Assembly (NCBI GenBank): GCA_022822785.1
Contig: JAJEAL010000020.1
Location: 1-64,000, forward strand
Direction of reading: 5' to 3'
DNA length: 64,000 nucleotides
Source of the DNA: Candidatus Poribacteria bacterium
GTDB lineage: Bacteria; Poribacteria; WGA-4E; PCPOR2b
Shown: positions 26,017 to 34,448 of the stretch, piece after piece
How positions within the stretch are numbered: the first letter of the stretch is position 1
Layout: the number at the start of each line of letters is the position of its first letter
Translations under genes and position numbers: made by a program
The notes under the pieces: model-generated
Database searches by the model: none
What the model was told of the DNA's origin: nothing
Seen by the model: the letters and a program-made list of their open reading frames with translations, nothing else

Positions 26017-26313
26017 TTAGAACTCAATGTGCCCCCAACTTCCTCCTCTACCTTTCTTACCACCGGTCCAATCTGCGTACTTAAAGTGAGGCCTTGAGTG
26101 ACCGACGTTGGGTTCAGGTGGATGCAATTGATACCACTTAATGCAGCCAAGAGGTGGTCTCGGGTAAGGCTGCCCAGACTCGGCTGGTGGTAATTCCACG
26201 GCATCAGGCATCGCTTGTTGCAAAAGGTGCCATGCTTCTCCCTCAGAGTCAACGGTGATGTCATACCTACCTGGTGTCGTGATTCCTTTAACGAGTTCAG
26301 TTTGTGTTGGCAT
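26017..26313 (-). CDS. Stand-alone polymorphic-toxin C-terminal-domain-like protein
   Basis: 98 residues from the ATG at 26313; a TTG 27 nt upstream is possible. The sequence (GRYDITVDSEGEAWHLLQQA, then AVELPPAESGQPYPRPP, WYQLHPPEP, ending HFKYADWTGGKKGRGG) is like C-terminal domains usually attached to large Rhs/WapA-type toxins, rich in conserved His, Trp and Gly. Here it stands alone with no delivery domain, followed by a candidate immunity gene. Toxic activity is inference. Confidence 0.6.
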   Translation of the reverse strand: MPTQTELVKGITTPGRYDITVDSEGEAWHLLQQAMPDAVELPPAESGQPYPRPPLGCIKWYQLHPPEPNVGHSRPHFKYADWTGGKKGRGGSWGHIEF

Positions 26314-26458
26314 AGCCAGTTTCTGTTCGTCACTATGCAATTATCTTTAGTCACTACAAGAACCATTCTTATCCATACTATCTAACGACTAGTTCAGATA
26401 TAGCAAGGGTTATCGAAACATTGCCGACAAACCGAGCGAATGTCTAGAGACTCTTCTT

Positions 26459-26890
26459 CTATTCAGGCATGTCAATGACCACATACTGCTGATCAACGGA
26501 CACAGAATAGGTCTCGGCGGTGTACGGTCCCTTTTGCAGCCCTGACGCCACCGTCGCCCCGTCCTCTACTTCCACCGGATACTTTCTCACCCGCTGCCGT
26601 GCTGGATTCCACCACGATTGCCCCGTTTTGATATCAAACTCCCAACCGTGCCAGACACAACGCAAGATTTCGCCTTTGCGGGTGTATCTGTATTCACCCG
26701 GTACATCGGACTCAAGCAGCCCTGTCAAACGCCCCTCGCATAGGGGAGCGCCCTGATGGGGACAGATGTTCCGCACCGCATAAAACTCGCCATCAATATT
26801 AAAAACGCCGAGCGACCGTCCTTCAAGTTCGACGATTTTGCGTTCGCCCGGCGGAATTTCATCTACAGTTGCAACGACATGTTTTGCCAT
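26459..26890 (-). CDS. Rieske [2Fe-2S] protein
   Basis: 143 residues. The cluster motifs are Cys43-Pro-His45 (NICPHQGAPL) and Cys78-x2-His81 (RCVWHGWEFD), the ferredoxin-type Rieske pattern. No membrane anchor. It probably supplies electrons to an oxygenase. It is leftward and lies beside the amidohydrolases, suggesting an oxidative catabolic set. Confidence 0.92.
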   Translation of the reverse strand: MAKHVVATVDEIPPGERKIVELEGRSLGVFNIDGEFYAVRNICPHQGAPLCEGRLTGLLESDVPGEYRYTRKGEILRCVWHGWEFDIKTGQSWWNPARQRVRKYPVEVEDGATVASGLQKGPYTAETYSVSVDQQYVVIDMPE

Positions 26891-26995
26891 AGGATTCTAT
26901 CGTATTGTATGAAATGTAGTATAAAGATCAGGGGTTCAGGTATCATAAAACTTCCATGAACCGAACCCCTGAACAATTAGCTGATATGCAAACTT

Positions 26996-28057
26996 CTACA
27001 ATTTATACAACTCGCGTGCATTATCCGCCATAATCCGGCGCCTTACCTCCGGGGCAATACTCGTTGGAAAAGCGCGATCGGGCGCATCGAAGTCCCAGTG
27101 CGGATAATCAGTAGCGAACATCAATCTCTCCCGGGCGTTGAGCTGTTCTAACAACAGGTCGAAATACTCCCGTTTGGGCGGCTCTTCCACCGGCTGTGAA
27201 CTGAGCCAGAAGTGCTCCTTCATATACTCTGAGGGCAGCTTTTTCAGATCCGGAACCTCCGCTTTCAGCTTTCTCCAACTCTGATCGAGACGCCACATCA
27301 GCGGTGGAAACCAAGCAAAGCCTCCCTCAATCAAGACAAACTTGAGTGTGGGGAAGCGTTCAAAGACACCTTCACAAACGAGGCTTATCACCTGCGTCTG
27401 GAACGCTTGCGGCATACCACCATGGTCCTCGATGTAGTAGGAGGGCGAGCCCGCACCGGTGATCGGACCAGCACCGACACCGCCGAAGTGGATCCCAATC
27501 GGCAGATCATACGCTGTTGCAGCTTCGTACATTTTCCAATACTTCCGCCGACCCAACGGCTCGTCTGTGCGTACAATCAACAGCACCTGCACAAAGTTTG
27601 GGTCTTCACCGCGCCGATGAATCTCCTCCGCTGCCAATTCCCCATCTTCATAAGGAAGGACAATCGAAGCTTTCAGACGCGGTTCAGGCGTAGTCCACTC
27701 TTCGACCTGCCAATCGTTGATCGCTCGCGCGATCGCCGCGACGTACTCCAGATTGAGCCCACTGCCGCCCATGAGCGGATTCAGAATCCCATACTCCATG
27801 TCCCAAGCGTCGAGCAGTTGCTCCTGCATAAAGGCGAGGTCTGCACCCGGCGAAAGCCCAGATGGGGGCCACGCATCGTGCCGCGCCGCATGAGGCATCC
27901 CCCGCGGATAGTTGGATCCAGCATGTCCACGCCCACCAATCAGCGCCTGATGCTTACGCCAGCGTTCAGATAGGTATGGATGCAGCGATTCCGACGATGG
28001 AAGGTTATTGTGAATATCGGTGTCAATGACAGGAACTTTTTCCCGTGTGCCTTTCAT
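26996..28057 (-). CDS. Amidohydrolase-2 family metal hydrolase
   Basis: 353 residues from the ATG at 28057, with AAGGAGG eight bases upstream. ACMSD-like TIM barrel: the N-terminal metal site IDTDIHNNLP, GIHFGG in mid-barrel, LIEGGFAWFPP, and the final FATDYPHWDFD with the catalytic Asp. The DIH start replaces the usual DxH-x-H. Likely a decarboxylase or hydrolase of an aromatic or ring-cleavage product. Tandem paralogue of the next gene. Confidence 0.87.
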   Translation of the reverse strand: MKGTREKVPVIDTDIHNNLPSSESLHPYLSERWRKHQALIGGRGHAGSNYPRGMPHAARHDAWPPSGLSPGADLAFMQEQLLDAWDMEYGILNPLMGGSGLNLEYVAAIARAINDWQVEEWTTPEPRLKASIVLPYEDGELAAEEIHRRGEDPNFVQVLLIVRTDEPLGRRKYWKMYEAATAYDLPIGIHFGGVGAGPITGAGSPSYYIEDHGGMPQAFQTQVISLVCEGVFERFPTLKFVLIEGGFAWFPPLMWRLDQSWRKLKAEVPDLKKLPSEYMKEHFWLSSQPVEEPPKREYFDLLLEQLNARERLMFATDYPHWDFDAPDRAFPTSIAPEVRRRIMADNARELYKL

Positions 28058-28150
28058 CTCTGTGTCCTCCTTTTCGAGCGTGATTGTCTCCATTTTCAGG
28101 ATTAGGTTGATGAATTGGAACCAGCTTTACAAAGTAATCCTGATACATTT

Positions 28151-29233
28151 TTACAGTCGATAGAACTCTCGTGCGTTTTCCGCCAAAATCTTCTTCAGCA
28201 GTGACTCCGGCAACCCAACCGGCAATGCTTCCTCCGGGGAATCAAACTGCCAGTGCGGGTAATCTGTCGAAAACATCAGCATATCGTCCGAATCAAGTTG
28301 GCCAATCATCCGAAGGAATAGCTTCGGATCTGACGGCGCGTCCATCGGCTGAAGCGTGAAACGGAGATGATCGCGCATATATTCCGACGGAAGCCGTTTG
28401 ATCCACGGCGTGTTGTGGCGCAGTCCTCTCCACTCCTTATCAATTCGCCACATAACCGACGGGAGCCACGTAAAACCGCCTTCGATTAAAGCAACCCGCA
28501 GATCTGGAAACCGGTCGAATGCCCCTTCCGTAACGAGGCTGATCACTTGGGCTTGAAAAACCTGTCCCATACCGGCATATTCTTCCAAGTACGTCGAAAA
28601 CCAACCACTCGGACTGGGCGGAATGCCTGCAGCCCCACCGTAATGAATACCAATCACGAGGTTATGGCGGACAGCAGCTTCAAAAATCGGGTCATAGTGT
28701 CGCTTTCCGTAGGGCATCAGGGAGCGCACCGGCAACAGGACCTGCACAAATCCGGGATGGTCGCCCATGCGTTCAATCTCTTGCGCCGCTGTTAGCGGAT
28801 TCTGGCTCGATACGACCAGCGAGGCACGCAAACGCGGTTCTCGGTCAAGCCAGTGCTCGACCTGCCAGGCGTTAGTCGCAGAGGCGAGCGACGCCGCCAG
28901 ATATTCATTATGGACCGTTTGTACCCAGTAGGCACAATTCAGGATGCCGTAATCCGCTTCCCAGAAATCGAGCGTCTGCTCGCGCAGCATCTCCAAATCC
29001 GATCCCGGCGGGCCATCTTCAGGCTTAGTATCCGGAAGGGCGGACGTCGGGGCGCCCCCTGGATAGTCCCCCATCTCAGGCCCCCCAAATCCGGAGGTAC
29101 TGCAATACTCAACCCAAAAGTCCGGCAGGTACGGGTAAAGGGTACCCAACGACGGTACGCGGTTATGGATGTCACAGTCAATCAATGGAAGGTCTGACCG
29201 AACAAAACTCGGTTTTGTATCCCATGTCTCCAT
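28151..29233 (-). CDS. Amidohydrolase-2 family metal hydrolase (paralogue)
   Basis: 360 residues; AGGAGAG precedes the ATG. Same architecture as its neighbour: LIDCDIHNRVPS, VIGIHYGG, LIEGGFTWLPS, FSTDYPHWQFD. The two genes are leftward, 93 bp apart, and clearly descend from a duplication. Probably act on related substrates; the Rieske gene 3' of them may belong to the same pathway. Confidence 0.87.
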   Translation of the reverse strand: METWDTKPSFVRSDLPLIDCDIHNRVPSLGTLYPYLPDFWVEYCSTSGFGGPEMGDYPGGAPTSALPDTKPEDGPPGSDLEMLREQTLDFWEADYGILNCAYWVQTVHNEYLAASLASATNAWQVEHWLDREPRLRASLVVSSQNPLTAAQEIERMGDHPGFVQVLLPVRSLMPYGKRHYDPIFEAAVRHNLVIGIHYGGAAGIPPSPSGWFSTYLEEYAGMGQVFQAQVISLVTEGAFDRFPDLRVALIEGGFTWLPSVMWRIDKEWRGLRHNTPWIKRLPSEYMRDHLRFTLQPMDAPSDPKLFLRMIGQLDSDDMLMFSTDYPHWQFDSPEEALPVGLPESLLKKILAENAREFYRL

Positions 29234-29390
29234 GGCTCTCTCCTAATACAATTGTAGGGTCTTTTATAGGATACACGCCTACCACCTTTTTGTCAATAGG
29301 AAGTTTCGCTGCATTGGAGGCTTGCGTTAATTTCCAACGGAAGCGGCCAACCTAACAACTGCCCTGCACAAACACAGCCGGGTATAGCAA

Positions 29391-29419
29391 TTGACAACCT
29401 TTAATCTCCTGTGTTATCA
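29391..29419 (+). promoter_or_regulatory. Sigma70-type promoter of the uracil-DNA glycosylase gene
   Basis: TTGACA at 29391-29396, 17 bp, TTATCA at 29414-29419. The start codon at 29452 lies about 25 nt after the expected transcription start. Confidence 0.65.
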
Positions 29420-29451
29420 TTCGTCCTACGTCTGTTTGAGGAGGGATAGGA

Positions 29452-30084
29452 ATGAGCGAAGTTGTTAAAAAAATGGAAGCACTCAGAACACAAGCCGCTG
29501 TCTGTACTGACTGTGGCTTGGCGGAAACCCGGCTGAATGTCGTTTTCGGTAATGGCGATCCTACCTCTAAACTAGTTGTTGTCGCTGAAGGTCCATCAGC
29601 GACAGATGAACACACGCTAATCCCATTTTCAGGACCGTCGGGAGTCCTACTCGATGAAGTGCTTCATGCAAACGAGTTAGACCGTGACGAAATCTGGATA
29701 ACAAACGTCATCAGATGCCGCGCCGCTGTCAGAGACGGACGCCTAATAAAAAACCGCCCACCGAGAGCCGGGGAGATTAAGGCGTGCTCGAAATGGCTTG
29801 ATGGAGAACTCACATTGATTAGCCCCTCGGTTATTCTATGTATGGGAAGTCCTGCCGCCAATACGCTCATCCACAAAGGCTTTCGCATGACCGAAGAGCG
29901 AGGTCAATGGTTCACAGACACACTTTACGCCCCATTCGTCTTAGCAACCTACAATCCGGCATTCGTATTGAGACAGGACGGCGAAGCGTATACACGTGCC
30001 CGGCAAGATCTGATTGACGATATCGCGGAAGCGAAACAAAAACTGTCGGAAGCCCCTGATTCCCCCAAGTTGACGCTATTCTAG
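29452..30084 (+). CDS. 4Fe-4S uracil-DNA glycosylase family protein
   Basis: 210 residues; GAGGAGGGATAGGA precedes the ATG. Cluster ligands are Cys18-x2-Cys21 near the N-terminus with Cys89 and probably Cys112. Active-site motif 1 reads VAEGPSATDEH (family 4 usually GEAPG) and the second motif TYNPAFVLR (usually HPS/HPA), so both catalytic motifs are slightly unusual. Excises uracil from DNA if active. A single gene with its own promoter. Confidence 0.85.
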   Translation: MSEVVKKMEALRTQAAVCTDCGLAETRLNVVFGNGDPTSKLVVVAEGPSATDEHTLIPFSGPSGVLLDEVLHANELDRDEIWITNVIRCRAAVRDGRLIKNRPPRAGEIKACSKWLDGELTLISPSVILCMGSPAANTLIHKGFRMTEERGQWFTDTLYAPFVLATYNPAFVLRQDGEAYTRARQDLIDDIAEAKQKLSEAPDSPKLTLF

Positions 30085-30117
30085 ATTCGACTAATATTCA
30101 ACAATCCCGTTTACTCC

Positions 30118-31053
30118 TTAGATCAGTGGGTTTAGGGTTAAACCAATATCCCGCAAGATACTCTTTTTTACCTTGCAGATCATCGTATACGCTGGGTCAT
30201 ATACGTTGCCCATATCGTACTCCACACATTGACCGAGCAAGATGTGGGGGGCATTCCCTTCCAAGCCGAGTTCATTCAACCAACGGACCATCTCCGTCGT
30301 CGCGTGCTGCACACACTGATCCAAAGGACGTGCATTTCCTGCCGTTAGGATATAATCGTCGTTTTCCGCTCGGGGCCAACCAATCTCTTTGCCTTTGATG
30401 ACATTGACCGTAAACTGCACATCAAACGAAATCTCAATCCCAGTGCCGACAATCTCGCCATCGCCTTGTACAGCGTGCCCATCCCCGATGTGAAACAGCG
30501 CACCATCCACAAAAACGGGAAGGTAAACAGTAACGCCTTCACAAAAACCACGGTAGTCCATATTCCCACCATGTGTTGAGGAGGTCGCTGTGGAGATTGC
30601 CTGTCTACGCGGCGGGGCAACCCCAAAACACCCCGTCATCGGCTCTAAGGGCAGCGTCAGCCGACCGAGGCTCGTTTCCGGTGAAACAAGGGTCGCCGTC
30701 CAGTTATCCAGATCAATCTCCCAGTTCCCCTGACCGCTCTCCGGCAGATTGGAAGCGACATAGCTTGCGTCGAGGACGTGCGGGGCAATTACCGTTGACG
30801 TTCTGCCCATCTTGCGGTTAGGAACCAGTCGATCAAAGTAGACGGCGAGTGTGTCTCCCGGTTCCGCATCGTTGATATGAAAAGGTCCCGTCTGTGGGTT
30901 CCCGCCTTCAGTGACCGCTTCCCCGGCGGCATCAACGCCACCGGCATCAACGGTTGTCGTCACAACGGTATCACCACTGTCGATATGGAGCACCGGTTCG
31001 TGTGTCCCAATCGCGGTGTAATAAACAGTTGGTTCAAAATGATGTGTTGCCAT
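30118..31053 (-). CDS. Acetamidase/formamidase family protein
   Basis: 311 residues, the family's usual length. Conserved sections include HIDSGDTVVTTTVDAGG, TGPFHINDAEPGDTL, GCFGVAPP, HGGNMDYRG and LFHIGDGHAVQGDGEI, which hold the metal-binding residues. Hydrolyses short amides to ammonia and an acid. Leftward, convergent with the glycosylase gene. Confidence 0.93.
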   Translation of the reverse strand: MATHHFEPTVYYTAIGTHEPVLHIDSGDTVVTTTVDAGGVDAAGEAVTEGGNPQTGPFHINDAEPGDTLAVYFDRLVPNRKMGRTSTVIAPHVLDASYVASNLPESGQGNWEIDLDNWTATLVSPETSLGRLTLPLEPMTGCFGVAPPRRQAISTATSSTHGGNMDYRGFCEGVTVYLPVFVDGALFHIGDGHAVQGDGEIVGTGIEISFDVQFTVNVIKGKEIGWPRAENDDYILTAGNARPLDQCVQHATTEMVRWLNELGLEGNAPHILLGQCVEYDMGNVYDPAYTMICKVKKSILRDIGLTLNPLI

Positions 31054-31161
31054 AAATCCCTCCTCTGTTATCCGTATGTTAGCCAGTTATCGAAAAGTGG
31101 GTTATCCTAGTTCTCGGCGTTTTGAAAAGAGCAAAGCTGCTGCAAAGAAGTAGCAAAAGTG

Positions 31162-32688
31162 TCACTTTTGGAGCTGTTTTGCCTTATAGAGATCTGCTTG
31201 GGCGCGTGCACGATCGCCTGTTGCACGGTAAACCTCACCACGATTTTTATAGGCATTAGCATAGTCCGGCTTCAACTCTATCGCTCGAGTTAAGTCCGCG
31301 ATAGCACGACTATAGGAGTTGTTACGATAGTAAGCTGTTCCACGATTGTAATAGGCATTGGTAAAATCTGACTTTAGTTCTATCGCTTTGGTATAATCTG
31401 CAATGGCGCGATCGTAATCACCCTTGTCGCTGTACACGTTACCACGATTTTTATAGGCATTGATATAATCCGGCTTCAACTCTATCGCTTTGGTGTATTC
31501 AGCGATGGCACGATCGGAATCGCCTGCTTTTCGGAAAGCAATGCCTCGGTTGTAAGGTACTTTTGCATCATCAAGTGCCGATTGTATGGATTGGGCCGAC
31601 GCTGCGCTAGTATGATTTGAGAGCTTTGAAGACAGTAAGGATGCCGCGAAGAAACAGCAAAGTGCCCGTCCCATTTCTGTCCTTTCATCAATGTTTTCAT
31701 GAGCGCTTAGGTTGCCTTGTGTCCTTATAACATGAGCGAGTAAATTATCTGCTGTATCGAAGCTGTGATATTGATTGATAGCTTGGTTCAAGTCCAAGTT
31801 CCCAAATCCCGTGTTTCTGAGCGGATCCACAACTGGAAGCAAAAGTTCTTCAAGCCATTTGCGTAGACCAACAGGCAGATTTCTATCAATATCAACAGTT
31901 TCAAAGTTTGCCCCAAACACCGGAGGGTCCCCTGTCGCTTTTACTGCAATACCTCTGATTCCCGGATGAGTGTTGATATCTCGCAGCTGAGCAATCTGCC
32001 TTCTTAACCGGTCATTCTCGCAATCGTTGTTACGGTTTTCATCTTTGAGCAACTGACTCTGTTCCTCAAGTTGATCAATCTGTCTCCTTAGTTCACTGTT
32101 TTCTTTATTTTTCCTATCGTTTTCAGCTTGAAGCAATTGAATTTGACTTTTCAGCTCTTCATTTTCCTTGATCAATCTAATTTCGTCGTCTTTAGCCGAA
32201 GTCACCTCCGGTAAAATTTTTTGAAGAACAAGGTTCGCAATCTCTTCCTGTGCAATTGTTGATGTTTGTTGCGAATTACCCTCTACCAGTTGTGACTCCT
32301 CAATCGGTGCTCGGGCGAGATTGATCACGCGATCTGTTCGGCCTTCACTTTTCCAAATCGCGTTGATAATCCCTTCCAAAATGGCGCGATAGGTCTGCTC
32401 ACCGCTCGGTTCCGGGGAATGGAGGGTAACATCGTTCTCCAAACAATATTTTTGCAGCCCTTTAAGTCGGCTCATCGCGCCGTTGCTATACTCCGTTCTC
32501 ATCTCTTCAAAGAATAATTTACGAAATTCTTCCCAACTAATCTCTTGCGATTGCCAACGGGTAAGCAGCCCCTTCGATGGGGCTAATTCCGGAATATGCA
32601 GCATAGATGGAATTTCTTCATGACAGATGGCGTATTTTTTCTCTGTTGGACTATCTTCAGCGTTTTCGATGGAATTCAGATATAACAT
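31162..32688 (-). CDS. Multidomain protein: DUF488-like, coiled coil, HEPN-like region, TPRs
   Basis: 508 residues. Residues 20-115 resemble DUF488 (PSKGLLTRWQSQEISWEEF, then LQKYCLENDVTL). Residues 160-240 are a heptad coiled coil (ENEELKSQIQLLQAEN). Residues 255-355 contain HVIRTQGNLSAHE (Arg322, His330), like DUF4145/HEPN-type regions. Residues 375-508 are TPRs (DRAIAEYTKAIELKPDY repeated). Such stacking of sensor, coiled coil and TPR modules suggests signalling or defence. It is cytosolic. The domain calls other than TPR and coiled coil are tentative. Confidence 0.7.
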   Translation of the reverse strand: MLYLNSIENAEDSPTEKKYAICHEEIPSMLHIPELAPSKGLLTRWQSQEISWEEFRKLFFEEMRTEYSNGAMSRLKGLQKYCLENDVTLHSPEPSGEQTYRAILEGIINAIWKSEGRTDRVINLARAPIEESQLVEGNSQQTSTIAQEEIANLVLQKILPEVTSAKDDEIRLIKENEELKSQIQLLQAENDRKNKENSELRRQIDQLEEQSQLLKDENRNNDCENDRLRRQIAQLRDINTHPGIRGIAVKATGDPPVFGANFETVDIDRNLPVGLRKWLEELLLPVVDPLRNTGFGNLDLNQAINQYHSFDTADNLLAHVIRTQGNLSAHENIDERTEMGRALCCFFAASLLSSKLSNHTSAASAQSIQSALDDAKVPYNRGIAFRKAGDSDRAIAEYTKAIELKPDYINAYKNRGNVYSDKGDYDRAIADYTKAIELKSDFTNAYYNRGTAYYRNNSYSRAIADLTRAIELKPDYANAYKNRGEVYRATGDRARAQADLYKAKQLQK

Positions 32689-32738
32689 GATACGTCCTTA
32701 TTTCTGCTGTTTGGAAAATAAACCTAATTCCTCCTCTG

Positions 32739-33530
32739 CTATCCATACTTTAACCAATTATCAAAAAGCGGTTTGATTCGCGGGTTGAGGCTTTCGAGGA
32801 ATGCCGAATCGTTCAGCCATTCCTGACTCGTAGGGCCATCCGGATTGCGCGGTTCCCCTTCGGGCGGTGAGACCACAAGCGCATAATGCAGGGTTTGGCG
32901 GATTGTCCCCGACCGGTTATACCCCTTGTGAAGTAGACTCGAATTGTAGAAAACAATATCACCCGCCTTCAGTTGCACGGGCATCTGATCGGGCATATCA
33001 GCTTTAGGCGAATTTTGTATGATATGTCGCTCGGCATCAGTAATCTCCCGTCGGTGGCTGCCGGGAACGATGAAAAGGGTTTCATCGTCGTACAACGCGC
33101 CGTTCAGTTGGACGCTACTCCGAAGTCGGGATAGCAGTCGTTCGCGTGGCACCTCGCCATCTGGTGCCGAATCCCGGTGCCAGTTGATGTGATACGACTT
33201 GTGTTCTGGACTGACCAACAGGGTGCACAGATGATAGCGCAACCGCGTCCCAATCAAACTTTCGATGACCTCCAAAATCTGGGGATGTCCAAGTGATTCG
33301 ACGAGGACTGCTTCTCTAATGCTTGGGTGAAAGATGTTGTTCACACCCCAGATATCATCACGTTCACCATCAACATAGCGCAGATATTCGTGCACCTTTT
33401 CGACACGACATTTGTGTAGGATAGAATCTACGGCGGCGCGATAGGTTGCGATATCTGTTTCGGATAATGCGCCTCGCCGAATAACGTAGCCGTCTTGAAG
33501 AAATAATTCTACTTCAGAATGATTAAGCAT
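32739..33530 (-). CDS. Phytanoyl-CoA dioxygenase family protein
   Basis: 263 residues. Iron ligands in INWHRDSAPD (His-x-Asp), VPGSHRREI turn, and the distal His in SLLHKGYNRSG with Arg for 2-oxoglutarate. Paired with the next PhyH gene, 20 nt apart, same strand, so probably one operon. The substrate is unknown. Confidence 0.9.
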   Translation of the reverse strand: MLNHSEVELFLQDGYVIRRGALSETDIATYRAAVDSILHKCRVEKVHEYLRYVDGERDDIWGVNNIFHPSIREAVLVESLGHPQILEVIESLIGTRLRYHLCTLLVSPEHKSYHINWHRDSAPDGEVPRERLLSRLRSSVQLNGALYDDETLFIVPGSHRREITDAERHIIQNSPKADMPDQMPVQLKAGDIVFYNSSLLHKGYNRSGTIRQTLHYALVVSPPEGEPRNPDGPTSQEWLNDSAFLESLNPRIKPLFDNWLKYG

Positions 33531-33550
33531 CTTTTCCTCTTGTGAGTATA

Positions 33551-34291
33551 TTAATTGCCCTGAACAATGTGCCGGTCCTCATAACCACCGCGTGGGAACC
33601 GCTCTAGAGACAAATCGCCGGGGATGTAATGCCATGCAGTGCTGTAGCGGGAACGGTTGCTGCGATTTTCATAAGTCCCGTGAAGCAGATTCGCTGAGAA
33701 AAAGACCACTGTGCCACCCGGCACCTCTAAATCGACAGCTATCGATTCGTCTACGTCCGTCCAACTCCCGTGTGCCCCCGGCCTTCGATGATGTTCTACA
33801 ATTGATTGGGATAGGTGACTTTTCGGAACTACTCTCAGGCATCCGTTCTCACGGTCTGCGTCTTGAAGATAAATGCCACAGCTGACAATTCGATCTGTGT
33901 TTGTGCCGAAGTAGAAGTTGTCCTGATGCCAGTGTACCGAGGTGCCGCCATTCGGCAGTTTGGGAAAGAACTTGGTGCCGAATACATCAATATCCGGTCC
34001 GACAAGCGATTGGACTCGGTCGAGGATGTCCGTCTCTTGGGCGAGATCCAGAACCTTCGGCTCAACAACGCACACCCCCTGAATTTTGTGCAAAAACCCC
34101 GGAATCGGTTCATGATCTTCGTTAAACTCAAAGCTCCAGTGCGGGCTACCAATTGAAAGAGTACGGCTGCGCTCAACTAGTTCATCAAAGAGATCCTGAT
34201 AGGCTTTGAGCTTTTCGCCCTGGATTAAATTTTCAAAAACCAGATATCCCTCTTCATTAAACTGCTGTACCTGTTTGTCTGTTAATCGCAT
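33551..34291 (-). CDS. Phytanoyl-CoA dioxygenase family protein
   Basis: 246 residues. Starts TDKQVQQFNEEGYLVFENLI, typical PhyH. Iron site VHWHQDNFYFG (His-x-Asp), VVPKSHLSQS turn, distal His in NLLHGTYENRSNRSR. First of a two-gene PhyH operon; only distantly similar to its partner, so old paralogues. Confidence 0.9.
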   Translation of the reverse strand: MRLTDKQVQQFNEEGYLVFENLIQGEKLKAYQDLFDELVERSRTLSIGSPHWSFEFNEDHEPIPGFLHKIQGVCVVEPKVLDLAQETDILDRVQSLVGPDIDVFGTKFFPKLPNGGTSVHWHQDNFYFGTNTDRIVSCGIYLQDADRENGCLRVVPKSHLSQSIVEHHRRPGAHGSWTDVDESIAVDLEVPGGTVVFFSANLLHGTYENRSNRSRYSTAWHYIPGDLSLERFPRGGYEDRHIVQGN

Positions 34292-34339
34292 GGATAGATT
34301 CTCCTATTCTTTTATAGGATGAAGATTTTTATCCTCTAC

Positions 34340-34448
34340 TATGGTGAATTAGAAAAATAAATAGACACCTTCGCTCCCCGTGTTGGGTAGGCGCTGTTTT
34401 CAACTGCGCCGATTGGCAGTGTTCAAGTAATTCTAAAATCTACCATAA
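34340..34448. repeat. CCATAA-family element, copy 4, overlapping a gene end
   Basis: 109 bp with ends TATGGTGAATTAG and ATCTACCATAA. The core is a different palindrome (GGCGC...GCGCC) from copies 2 and 5. The right end overlaps the last 16 bp of the GH88 gene: its final residues Tyr-Gly-Arg-Phe and stop TAG come from the element. Confidence 0.7.

Noticed and set aside
26013-26366. 117-residue frame overlapping the toxin-domain gene
   Set aside because: It lies in another frame of the same DNA and lacks recognisable sequence, while the 98-residue frame has family-like motifs.
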